A DNA stretch of 8,723 nt from Candidatus Saccharimonadota bacterium (GTDB lineage Bacteria; Patescibacteriota; Saccharimonadia; Saccharimonadales; Saccharimonadaceae): positions 1-8,723 of the forward strand of contig JAFOHW010000009.1 in NCBI GenBank assembly GCA_017421685.1. Reading direction: 5' to 3'. Below are positions 1-4,878 of the stretch, piece after piece. Position 1 is the first letter of the stretch. Each line of letters begins with the position of its first letter. The notes under the pieces were generated by a model. That model had not been told where the DNA came from and did not search any database. It worked only from the letters and a program-made list of their open reading frames with translations. The translations under genes and the position numbers were made by a program.

Positions 1-494
1 ATAAAATTGAAACAAAGGCGGGGGATATTTATAAGTTGCCTTTTAAAGACGAAGAACTTGATGGTTTGATGATGGTTAGAGTTACGCATCATTTAAAACA
101 TTTAGACAAGGCGGTTGCGGAATTATATCGAGTTTTAAAGCCGGGAGGGGTTGCGGTGATTGAGGTCGCGAATAAACGAACTTTGCCGAAGATGGTACGT
201 TTTATAACGAAGCGTTCGAAAGTTAATCCGTTCGATAAGAAGGTTGCGAATTATAAGGAAATTTCGAAAGACGGATTTTATAATTACCATCCGAAATATG
301 TTGAGGAGATTTTCGATAAAACTGGGTTTAAAACTGAAAAAGTTTTATCGGTTTCGAATTTCCGAAGTAAGGGTCTAAAGAAAGTATTTAAGACGGATAA
401 TCTTGTAAAGATGGAAGATAAAGCGCAATCGGTTTTAGCGCCGATTCGGTTTGCGCCGTCGATTTATTATAAGTTGAGAAAACCGGAAGAATAA
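1..494 (+). CDS. Class I SAM-dependent methyltransferase, 5' end outside window
   Basis: This is the C-terminal part of a Methyltransf_11-like enzyme. The open frame runs in from the left edge (reading from base 3) with no start codon needed inside the window, so the true start lies upstream. A TTG at 36 is only a possible internal start. Visible family landmarks are a GDIYKLPFKDEELDG stretch (the acidic motif after strand 4 in this fold), a VTHHL segment, and RVLKPGGVAVIEV, the classic post-motif of Rossmann methyltransferases. The N-terminal glycine-rich SAM loop is missing because of the window edge. The substrate cannot be read from this part; small-molecule or quinone-type methylation is typical of the family but is not shown here. 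The gene ends in TAA. A tRNA promoter begins inside its last codons (474-502), so there is no terminator between it and the tRNA. Confidence 0.85.
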   Translation, partial: KIETKAGDIYKLPFKDEELDGLMMVRVTHHLKHLDKAVAELYRVLKPGGVAVIEVANKRTLPKMVRFITKRSKVNPFDKKVANYKEISKDGFYNYHPKYVEEIFDKTGFKTEKVLSVSNFRSKGLKKVFKTDNLVKMEDKAQSVLAPIRFAPSIYYKLRKPEE

Positions 495-502
495 GGTATA
501 AT
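474..502 (+). promoter_or_regulatory. Sigma-70-type promoter of tRNA-Arg
   Basis: A -35 TTGAGA (474-479) and a perfect -10 TATAAT (497-502) are separated by 17 nt. Transcription should start near 509, giving a leader of about 54 nt before the mature tRNA. The -35 lies inside the last codons of the methyltransferase gene. Confidence 0.75.
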
Positions 503-562
503 ATAGGTAGGCTTGGTTTTTCGAGTCTTTGGGTTTATTCCCTTTATTCGTTGCTTTTGTTT

Positions 563-637
563 GGGGTCGTCGTTCAACGGATAGGACATATCCCCTCTAA
601 GGATACAATGATGGTTCGATTCCATCCGGCCCTACCA
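563..637 (+). tRNA. tRNA-Arg (anticodon TCT), CCA encoded
   Basis: A complete cloverleaf is visible. The acceptor strand 563-569 pairs with 627-633. The D-stem is GTTC/GGAC, the anticodon stem is TATCC/GGATA, and the T-stem is GATGG/CCATC around TTCGATT. The discriminator is A634 and CCA is encoded at 635-637. The anticodon loop is CCTCTAA, giving anticodon TCT (596-598), which reads AGA. Two oddities are a C instead of the near-universal U at position 33, and a G1-U72 wobble closing the acceptor stem. Its own promoter lies upstream and a hairpin terminator starts at its 3' end. The last 18 nt of the tRNA plus 16 nt beyond are duplicated 109 bp downstream. Confidence 0.93.
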
Positions 638-762
638 AAACAAGAAATAATCCCTTTAGGGATTATTTGTTGTTTTGGTAAAGACAGAATCGAGCCATGG
701 TTCGCACCGAGCGAAGCGAGGTTTCTCCTTCCATCCGGCCCTACCAAAATAAGAAATAATCC
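620..762 (+). repeat. 34-bp direct repeat of the tRNA-Arg 3' end (620-653 and 729-762)
   Basis: Positions 620-653 and 729-762 are identical except for C641/T750. The repeated unit covers the 3' half of the T-arm, the acceptor strand, discriminator and CCA, and the left arm of the terminator. A short ATGGTTCG from the T-arm also recurs at 697-704. In that second copy the T-loop is interrupted by about 24 bp containing GAGCGAAGCGAG. Duplication of a tRNA 3' end is the usual trace of tRNA-targeted integration, but no integrase is present in this window, so this could be an att-site scar or a simple local duplication. Confidence 0.8.
635..678 (+). terminator. Rho-independent terminator of tRNA-Arg
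   Basis: AAATAATCCC (645-654) pairs with GGGATTATTT (659-668) around a TTTA loop and is followed by TTGTTTT. Pairing extends outward past one G/G mismatch (CCAAAACAA at 635-643 with TTGTTTTGG at 670-678). The full stem therefore includes the tRNA CCA end and could compete with 3' maturation. Confidence 0.75.
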
Positions 763-948
763 TAGCTTAATAGAATATTATAAATCTATTTACGTTCGCT
801 TCGCGCCAGGAATAAAAAATAATTCTCGTCAAGTCTGCGCCGAAATTACAGTTTCGTACTCGACTTGGAGAATTATTTTTTATTCTTGGGCTTGCTCCAA
901 AAAAAAATAGATTTATAATATCCTATTTCTTTAGGTATTATTTTTATT
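749..948. repeat. Giant nested inverted repeat (about 200 nt imperfect hairpin)
   Basis: Arms at 775-791 and 905-921 match perfectly over 17 bp and extend to 769-791/905-927 with one mismatch. Inside, 806-834 pairs with 863-889 over about 27 bp with one wobble and a 2-nt bulge. The centre closes with CGAAA (841-845) and TTTCG (852-856). Outside, the truncated terminator arm at about 748-765 can pair imperfectly with 931-948. The region reads as a second copy of the tRNA terminator split by a roughly 155-bp palindromic insert. No protein is encoded. It resembles a miniature inverted-repeat element or a processed hairpin RNA. Target-site duplications are not clear. Confidence 0.75.
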
Positions 949-1013
949 CCGTTTAGGCTTAATTTAAGCGGAAGAAGTAAGACTTATTTTTCCAGAGGTT
1001 AAAACACTTATGT

Positions 1014-1034
1014 CATAATTTTCTCTAAATTATG
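1014..1034. promoter_or_regulatory. Dyad directly upstream of a -35 element, possible operator
   Basis: CATAATTT (1014-1021) and AAATTATG (1027-1034) form a perfect 8-bp inverted repeat with a TCTCT spacer. It ends one base before the -35 hexamer of the following promoter. Its position fits a regulator binding site, but no regulator gene is nearby and the assignment is inferred from geometry alone. Confidence 0.35.
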
Positions 1035-1035
1035 C

Positions 1036-1065
1036 TTGAAAATAAAAATAAAGTGTGTATATAAT
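1036..1065 (+). promoter_or_regulatory. Promoter of the structured RNA unit
   Basis: A -35 TTGAAA (1036-1041) and a -10 TATAAT (1060-1065) are separated by 18 nt. The start is predicted near 1071-1073, just before the first strand of the RNA's closing stem. Confidence 0.75.
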
Positions 1066-1186
1066 ACGCACCAGGTTGGCTTCGGAGATTTAGTGATTCA
1101 TCGTAGGAACTTAGTAAGTTTGTGCTGTGTGAGGTAATCATTAAACGACTAGTCTAGGATAGCCAGGTTACCAGGAAGGAGATAAA

Positions 1187-1264
1187 ATGACCATAGAAAT
1201 AAATCTTCTATGTATCGTAATTCCACGGAGTAAATCCGTACCGAAGAAAAAGTCTACTAGATAA
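1187..1264 (+). CDS. 25-residue ORF inside the structured RNA
   Basis: ATG at 1187 is preceded by AAGGAG (1176-1181) at 5-nt spacing, and the frame closes at TAA (1262-1264). The peptide starts MTIEINLLCIVI and ends in a basic tail VPKKKSTR, so it is hydrophobic then cationic. The SD sits in the loop of a small hairpin formed by GGTTA (1166-1170) and TGACC (1188-1192), the latter overlapping the start codon. The stop codon lies at the tip of the strong hairpin 1252-1276. I recognise no family. It could be a leader peptide, a small membrane-active peptide, or a chance ORF within an RNA gene. The SD and spacing are better than expected by chance, but conservation is unknown. Confidence 0.4.
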   Translation: MTIEINLLCIVIPRSKSVPKKKSTR

Positions 1265-1289
1265 TATCTAGTAGACACCAACCTTTTAC

Positions 1290-1322
1290 GAAAAGCGTCC
1301 TAGAGCGCTTTTCTTATGTTTT
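1290..1322 (+). terminator. Terminator after the structured RNA, possibly shared with aspS
   Basis: GAAAAGCG (1290-1297) pairs perfectly with CGCTTTTC (1306-1313) around an 8-nt loop, followed by TTATGTTTT. Read from the minus strand the hairpin lies downstream of aspS, so it may end both convergent transcripts. Confidence 0.65.
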
Positions 1323-1366
1323 AATTATAACATGTTTTTAGGTTTTAAAGCATTTTGGTTTTAAGA

Positions 1367-3166
1367 TTAGTCTTCTTCGGGGAGGAGGGCGAGGTGGGAC
1401 TCGTCGAGTTGGATTTTGTCGACTTCGGATGGGGAGCCCATCATGAGGTCAACTCCGGAGCCGTTTTTCGGGAAGGCGACGATATCGCGAATGTTTTCGG
1501 TATTTTCGAGGACCATAAATATACGATCAAGGCCTGGGGCACAGCCGGCGTGCGGAGGGGCACCGAATTTAAAGGCGTTCAACATTCCGCCAAAGCGGGA
1601 TTTGACGTATTCGTTATTATAGCCCAAAATATTGAAGACTTTATACATAATTTCTGGATTATAGTTTCGGACGGCGCCGGAACAGACTTCGTAACCGTTC
1701 ATGACCATGTCGTATTGGTCGGCGATAAGACTTAGCTTTTCTTCATCGGTTTTAGCGTTTTCCAAAGCCTCGAGACCGCCTTTTGGCATACTAAAGGGGT
1801 TATGACCAAAATCGAGCTTTTTGTTCTTTTCGTCCCATTCATAAAACGGAAAATCAATAATCCAGGTATAGGAGATTTCGTCAGGATTTTTTAGATTGAA
1901 ATGGTCAGCGAAAGCGATTCGGAGTTCACCTAGAATTTTGTTAACTTTTTTACGGTCGTCGGCGCCGAAGAAGACCGCATCGCCAGACTTTGCTCCGGTT
2001 AATTTTTTAACGTTTTCGATTTCGGATTCAGACATGAATTTTAGAATTGGAGATTTTTCGCCTTCTTCTGTATATAATATGTAGGCTAAACCGCCAGCGC
2101 CGATTTTTCGGGCTTTTTCGGTGAACTCATCGATTTCGCGACGAGTTAGACTTGCGCCATTTTTTACGCAGATAGCTTTTACGCAGTCGGTTTTGAAAAC
2201 TTTAAAATCAGTATTTTTAAAGATTTCGGTTAAATCGATTAGTTCCATGCCATAGCGTAAATCAGGTTTATCGGTTCCGTAAGTATTCATGGCGAAATCG
2301 AAAGGTAAACGAGGAATAGTTTTTCCTTTAGGAATAAAGTCTTTTGCCGGTTTAGAGTTTATGACTAGCTTTTTTTCTACGAATTCTGTAGCAAGAGAAA
2401 TAAATAACGGTTCGATTTCTTCGCGTACGGCTTCGCCGTTATCGACGAAAGACATTTCGCAGTCTAGCTGATAAAAGTCACCATAAAGTCGGTCAGCACG
2501 AGGGTCTTCGTCGCGAAAACACGGAGCGATTTGGAAATATTTATTTACACCGCCAACCATCAATAATTGTTTAAATTGTTGGGGGGCCTGAGGCAAGGCG
2601 TAGAATTTTCCAGGATGAAGCCTAGAAGGAACGAGAAAATCGCGAGCGCCTTCTGGAGAAGAGTTAGCGAGGATTGGAGTAGTGATTTCTGTAAAATCAT
2701 GATCGTACATGTAATTTCTGATGAAACGGTAAAATTCAGAACGATGCCTTAAAATATTTTGCATACTAGGACGTCGAAGGTCTAAGTAACGGTATTTTAA
2801 GCGAAGTTCTTCGGAAGATTTTTCGCCGTCGTCGTGAGTATTTACGGGAAGAGGCTCGGATTTGTTGAGAAGTTCAAGACTATCAACGACAAGTTCAATT
2901 TTCCCAGTTTCGATATTTGGATTAATTAACTCTGGTTCGCGTTCGCGCATTTTTCCGGTAGCTTTTAGAACGAATTCATCGCGGATAGTCTCGGCGAGTC
3001 TAAAGGCGTCTTCTGTTTCGGGAGTAACGACTAATTGGATAATATCGGTATGGTCGCGGAGATCAATAAAAATTAGACCACCGTGATCGCGCCTGGAATT
3101 AACCCAGCCTTCGACGGTTACGGTTTTTCCTAGATGGTTCTTTAATTCGTTTGCTAAAATTCTCAT
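1367..3166 (-). CDS. aspS: Aspartyl-tRNA synthetase, bacterial type
   Basis: AspRS charges tRNA-Asp with aspartate. The 599-residue length is normal for the bacterial form, which carries a GAD insertion. Landmarks in order are the N-terminal OB-fold anticodon domain (GWVNSRRDHGGLIFIDLRD, 20-38), the YRYLDLRRP linker (126-133), the SSPEGARDFLVPSR region (169-182), motif 2 FRDEDPRADR (217-226), and motif 3 ending in GLDR (545-548) followed by IRDIVAFPKN. His28 in RRDHGG matches the histidine found in non-discriminating AspRS enzymes, which also charge tRNA-Asn; discriminating enzymes such as that of E. coli have Leu there. The ATG lies 7 nt after an extended -10 with no SD, so translation is probably leaderless. 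The stop is TAA. Its gene follows the CBS gene on the same strand but has its own promoter. Confidence 0.97.
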   Translation of the reverse strand: MRILANELKNHLGKTVTVEGWVNSRRDHGGLIFIDLRDHTDIIQLVVTPETEDAFRLAETIRDEFVLKATGKMREREPELINPNIETGKIELVVDSLELLNKSEPLPVNTHDDGEKSSEELRLKYRYLDLRRPSMQNILRHRSEFYRFIRNYMYDHDFTEITTPILANSSPEGARDFLVPSRLHPGKFYALPQAPQQFKQLLMVGGVNKYFQIAPCFRDEDPRADRLYGDFYQLDCEMSFVDNGEAVREEIEPLFISLATEFVEKKLVINSKPAKDFIPKGKTIPRLPFDFAMNTYGTDKPDLRYGMELIDLTEIFKNTDFKVFKTDCVKAICVKNGASLTRREIDEFTEKARKIGAGGLAYILYTEEGEKSPILKFMSESEIENVKKLTGAKSGDAVFFGADDRKKVNKILGELRIAFADHFNLKNPDEISYTWIIDFPFYEWDEKNKKLDFGHNPFSMPKGGLEALENAKTDEEKLSLIADQYDMVMNGYEVCSGAVRNYNPEIMYKVFNILGYNNEYVKSRFGGMLNAFKFGAPPHAGCAPGLDRIFMVLENTENIRDIVAFPKNGSGVDLMMGSPSEVDKIQLDESHLALLPEED

Positions 3167-3173
3167 ATCTGTT

Positions 3174-3182
3174 ATTATAACA
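3174..3182 (-). promoter_or_regulatory. Extended -10 promoter of aspS, predicted leaderless
   Basis: On the minus strand TGT precedes TATAAT (3179 down to 3174). Only 7 nt separate the hexamer from the ATG, so the start of transcription should fall at or next to the start codon. No convincing -35 is present, as expected for a TGN-extended -10. Confidence 0.7.
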
Positions 3183-3221
3183 CTTCTTAATCTTAAATCA
3201 TATAGTTTATGTTTATTTAAA

Positions 3222-3788
3222 TTAACCCAGAAGATAATCTAACAACATTTGAATAGTAAAGAAGCCGGCGAGGGAATTTTTTTCGTTAAGGACGAGGAAA
3301 TAATAACTGTTTGTCCGTTCAATTTCTTTAACTACAAATTTTAGAGAATCATTAATATGAAGATAACTGACGTTTTTATCGAGATATTTTTCGGCACGAT
3401 CAGTCTTCTTTATTTCTAAAGTATTTAGGGCTTCAGTATGGATTACCCCTTTGACTTTTTCGTGATTATCGACAACTGGGAAATTTGTAAAACCGGATTT
3501 ATAGAGCTTGTCAAGGACTAGTGGGCCGAGAACGTCTTTTGCGTTAACGAAGACCATTTTTTCTTTCTCGACCATGAGATCTTTGACTTTTCGGTCATCG
3601 AAGCTCATGATTGCGGAGATACGTTCGCGATCTTTGGTACTTAAAATAGTTTTTGGAGTTCTGCGAAGAACATCGATAAATTCTTCAAGGGTTTTCGGGG
3701 AATATTTTTTTTCCGGCGGTTTCTCACGATATTTTTCGAGTTTAGGGTCGATAAACTTGACAAATTTCCGCATTAAACTATTAAACAT
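3222..3788 (-). CDS. CorC-like protein with a CBS-domain pair
   Basis: The 188-residue protein matches the CBS portion of the CorC/HlyC (UPF0053) family. The sequence RERISAIMSFDDRKVKDLMV (about 54-73) resembles the linker and first CBS entry of those proteins. The first CBS domain spans roughly 68-125, including FTNFPVVDNHEKVKGVIH, and the second roughly 130-188, including YYFLVLNEKNSLAGFFTI. CBS pairs usually bind adenosine nucleotides and regulate a partner. Here both the membrane DUF21 domain and the C-terminal CorC_HlyC domain are absent, so this is a soluble solo regulator of unknown partner. The N-terminal 50 residues are basic and lack a membrane segment. The ATG overlaps a palindromic divergent promoter, 9 nt from its -10, so the transcript is leaderless or nearly so. 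The stop is TAA. There is no clear terminator before aspS, so read-through into aspS is likely. Confidence 0.8.
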   Translation of the reverse strand: MFNSLMRKFVKFIDPKLEKYREKPPEKKYSPKTLEEFIDVLRRTPKTILSTKDRERISAIMSFDDRKVKDLMVEKEKMVFVNAKDVLGPLVLDKLYKSGFTNFPVVDNHEKVKGVIHTEALNTLEIKKTDRAEKYLDKNVSYLHINDSLKFVVKEIERTNSYYFLVLNEKNSLAGFFTIQMLLDYLLG

Positions 3789-3806
3789 GATATAATAATT
3801 ATATCA
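3788..3806. promoter_or_regulatory. Perfectly palindromic divergent promoter (CBS gene / dsbA-like gene)
   Basis: TGATATAATAATTATATCA is a 19-bp perfect palindrome. Each strand reads an extended -10, TGATATAAT: plus 3788-3796, minus 3806-3798. The two -10 elements are one base apart, so polymerase can open the same DNA in only one direction at a time. A TTGACA with TATTAA (3757-3762, 3779-3784, spacer 16) is an alternative plus-strand promoter. Confidence 0.65.
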
Positions 3807-3820
3807 CTTGAAGGAGTTAT

Positions 3821-4588
3821 ATGAAAAGATTAAATGGCTTTACCGTTTGGGGGATTGTTGTCAGTATTGTTGTTGCGGCTTTGCTTGGATTTGCGACCTA
3901 TAAAATTATTGATGGAAATAATAAAGCGACAGATTTTAGTAAGTATGATTTTAATACCATAATTGAAGCGGATGAATATAATGGAAATATTGGCGATCAC
4001 GTTAAGGGGTCTTCAGATGCGCCGGTTCTAATATTTGAGTACGCGGATTTTCAGTGTCCAGGATGTGCGTCGATTAATCCGCGAGTTAATAAGGTTATCG
4101 AACAGTTAGATGGAAAGCTCGCGGTAGTTTATCGTAGCTATTTGTTGTCGTATCATAAAAATGGTACGGCGGCGGCTTCGGCAGCCGAAGCAGCTGGACT
4201 TCAGGGTTATTGGAAGCCGTATGCAGATAAATTATTTGCGGAGCAATCAGAATGGGAATATGCTTCAGCTTCAGAACGAACAGAATTGTTTAATAAGTAT
4301 TTTACAGAAGTTACGGAAGGGAAAGGTGATTTAGATAGGTTTAATAGTGATATTTCGAGCGATGCGGTTTCGAAGAAGATTAGTTTTGATATGGGGATTG
4401 GGAAGCGAGTTGATATCGAGGGGACACCGGCGTTTTATATTGATGGTCAATTGATTCGATGGGGGGAAGCAGGAAGTGTGGTCGTTAATGGAGAGACGAT
4501 TTCATGGGATTCGGCACGTTCGGGAGACGATTTTGTGAAATTATTGAAACAGATTGTTGAAGCGAAGCTTGGCGAGAGTGAAGAATAA
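3821..4588 (+). CDS. Membrane-anchored DsbA-like thiol-disulfide oxidoreductase
   Basis: This is a thioredoxin-fold protein of the DsbA/BdbD type, acting outside the membrane to form or rearrange disulfides in exported proteins. One N-terminal membrane anchor (about 9-30) is followed by an extracytoplasmic linker. The catalytic CPGC motif is at 79-82 inside FEYADFQCPGC, then comes a helical insertion, and the cis-proline loop is GTPAFYIDG with T202-P203. All catalytic landmarks are intact and 255 residues is normal. The ATG has an AAGGAG (3811-3816) at 4-nt spacing, so unlike several neighbours it uses a leader. A bidirectional terminator follows the TAA. Likely substrates encoded nearby are the cysteine-containing pilins at 6545-8723; that link is inferred. 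The redox partner (DsbB or VKOR type) is not in the window. Confidence 0.9.
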   Translation: MKRLNGFTVWGIVVSIVVAALLGFATYKIIDGNNKATDFSKYDFNTIIEADEYNGNIGDHVKGSSDAPVLIFEYADFQCPGCASINPRVNKVIEQLDGKLAVVYRSYLLSYHKNGTAAASAAEAAGLQGYWKPYADKLFAEQSEWEYASASERTELFNKYFTEVTEGKGDLDRFNSDISSDAVSKKISFDMGIGKRVDIEGTPAFYIDGQLIRWGEAGSVVVNGETISWDSARSGDDFVKLLKQIVEAKLGESEE

Positions 4589-4605
4589 TTGGTTCTCTAT
4601 TTAAT

Positions 4606-4636
4606 ACTAAAAAGTCCCCTTTCGGGGATTTTTAGT
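4606..4636. terminator. Bidirectional rho-independent terminator
   Basis: ACTAAAAA then TCCCC (4606-4619, one bulged G) pairs with GGGGATTTTTAGT (4624-4636) around TTTC. The A-rich and T-rich flanks work in both directions, serving the DsbA-like gene on the plus strand and the small minus-strand unit. Confidence 0.8.
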
Positions 4637-4642
4637 TCGAAA

Positions 4643-4729
4643 TTAGATTTCGATGAACTCTTGCCATGAGGCAGGAGGAATTTTTGACTTTTGACGTACG
4701 TTTTGACGTTTCAGTCGTTTGATACGCAT
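4643..4729 (-). CDS. 28-residue basic ORF with a structured leader
   Basis: ATG at 4729 (minus) opens a 28-codon frame ending at TAA (4643). The product begins MRIKRLKRQNVRQKSK, strongly cationic, and ends IPPASWQEFIEI. An AAGGAG (4747-4742) lies 12 nt upstream of the ATG, slightly far. An ATT codon in frame at 4735-4733 would have 6-nt spacing, so a non-standard start is conceivable. The gene has its own promoter (-35 at 4854-4849, -10 at 4831-4826), about 90 nt of foldable leader, and a terminator at 4636-4606. I recognise no family; the charge pattern suggests RNA or ribosome binding, but that is a guess. It could also be a non-functional ORF within a small RNA. Confidence 0.45.
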   Translation of the reverse strand: MRIKRLKRQNVRQKSKIPPASWQEFIEI

Positions 4730-4820
4730 GTATCTAATGTTCTCCTTAATGTTTTTCGCTCTTACGACCGCACCCACCTCGCAAAGACTGTGGTAGTCTT
4801 GGGAAATTAACGAGCGATAG
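4730..4820 (-). ncRNA. Folded 5' leader of the minus-strand small unit
   Basis: Read on the minus strand, TCGCTC near the 5' end pairs with GAGCGA close to the SD, extended by TTA/TAA across a bulged G. Inside it AAGACT and AGTCTT form a perfect 6-bp hairpin with loop ACCAC. CCAC of that loop can pair with GTGG downstream, giving a pseudoknot. A leader of this size and complexity before a 28-codon ORF suggests cis-regulation such as a riboswitch or protein-binding leader, or a small RNA whose ORF is incidental. No known class is recognised. Confidence 0.45.
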
Positions 4821-4825
4821 AATGT

Positions 4826-4854
4826 ATTTTAGCAAACGATTTTATAATATGCAA
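4826..4854 (-). promoter_or_regulatory. Promoter of the minus-strand small unit
   Basis: On the minus strand TTGCAT (4854-4849) and TAAAAT (4831-4826) are separated by 17 nt, predicting a start near 4820. It lies back to back with the promoter of the gene at 4879. Confidence 0.65.
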
Positions 4855-4862
4855 GCATAATT

Positions 4863-4871
4863 TGTTATAAT
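4863..4871 (+). promoter_or_regulatory. Extended -10 promoter of the membrane-protein gene, predicted leaderless
   Basis: TGT followed by TATAAT (4866-4871) lies 7 nt before the ATG at 4879. No SD is present, so the mRNA should start at the start codon. Confidence 0.7.
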
Positions 4872-4878
4872 AGATAGT

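Larger units (their letters stand above)
1071..1322 (+). ncRNA. Structured RNA of unknown class, about 215-250 nt
   Basis: A strong promoter ends at 1065 and a terminator hairpin follows at 1290-1313. The body closes on itself: GGTTGG (1074-1079) pairs with CCAACC (1278-1283). CTTCGG (1080-1085) pairs with CCGAAG (1241-1246), optionally extended by GATTTA (1087-1092) with TAAATC (1231-1236). Between these two 3' strands sits an 11-bp hairpin, 1252-1262 with 1266-1276, giving a three-way junction. Further hairpins are CATAGAA/TTCTATG (1192-1198/1206-1212) and ACGGA/TCCGT (1225-1229/1235-1239); the second competes with the GATTTA pairing. I found no hallmarks of tmRNA, RNase P RNA, SRP RNA or T-box. 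A short ORF with a good SD lies inside (1187-1264), so this may be a structured mRNA or dual-function RNA rather than a purely non-coding one. Confidence 0.6.

Noticed and set aside
551..910. 119-codon open frame on the plus strand
   Set aside because: It runs straight through tRNA-Arg, its terminator, the duplicated tRNA end and the giant hairpin. It has no SD, and its sequence is explained by RNA and repeats.
1071..1290. SRP RNA, suggested by CCAGGAAGGAG near 1171
   Set aside because: The GGAA tetraloop with its AGCA-type internal loop is not formed; the segment reads better as an SD before an ATG.
1071..1290. tmRNA, suggested by a stop codon within a hairpin and a closing stem
   Set aside because: No tRNA-like ends, no T-arm, and the encoded tail does not resemble an ALAA-type tag. 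The ORF also has its own SD and ATG.
1355..3086. Several plus-strand open frames opposite aspS
   Set aside because: They lie fully antisense to an intact, recognisable AspRS and have no promoters, SDs or family features.
3508..3795. 95-codon plus-strand open frame
   Set aside because: It is antisense to the CBS-domain gene, whose domains are clear, and overlaps the divergent promoter.
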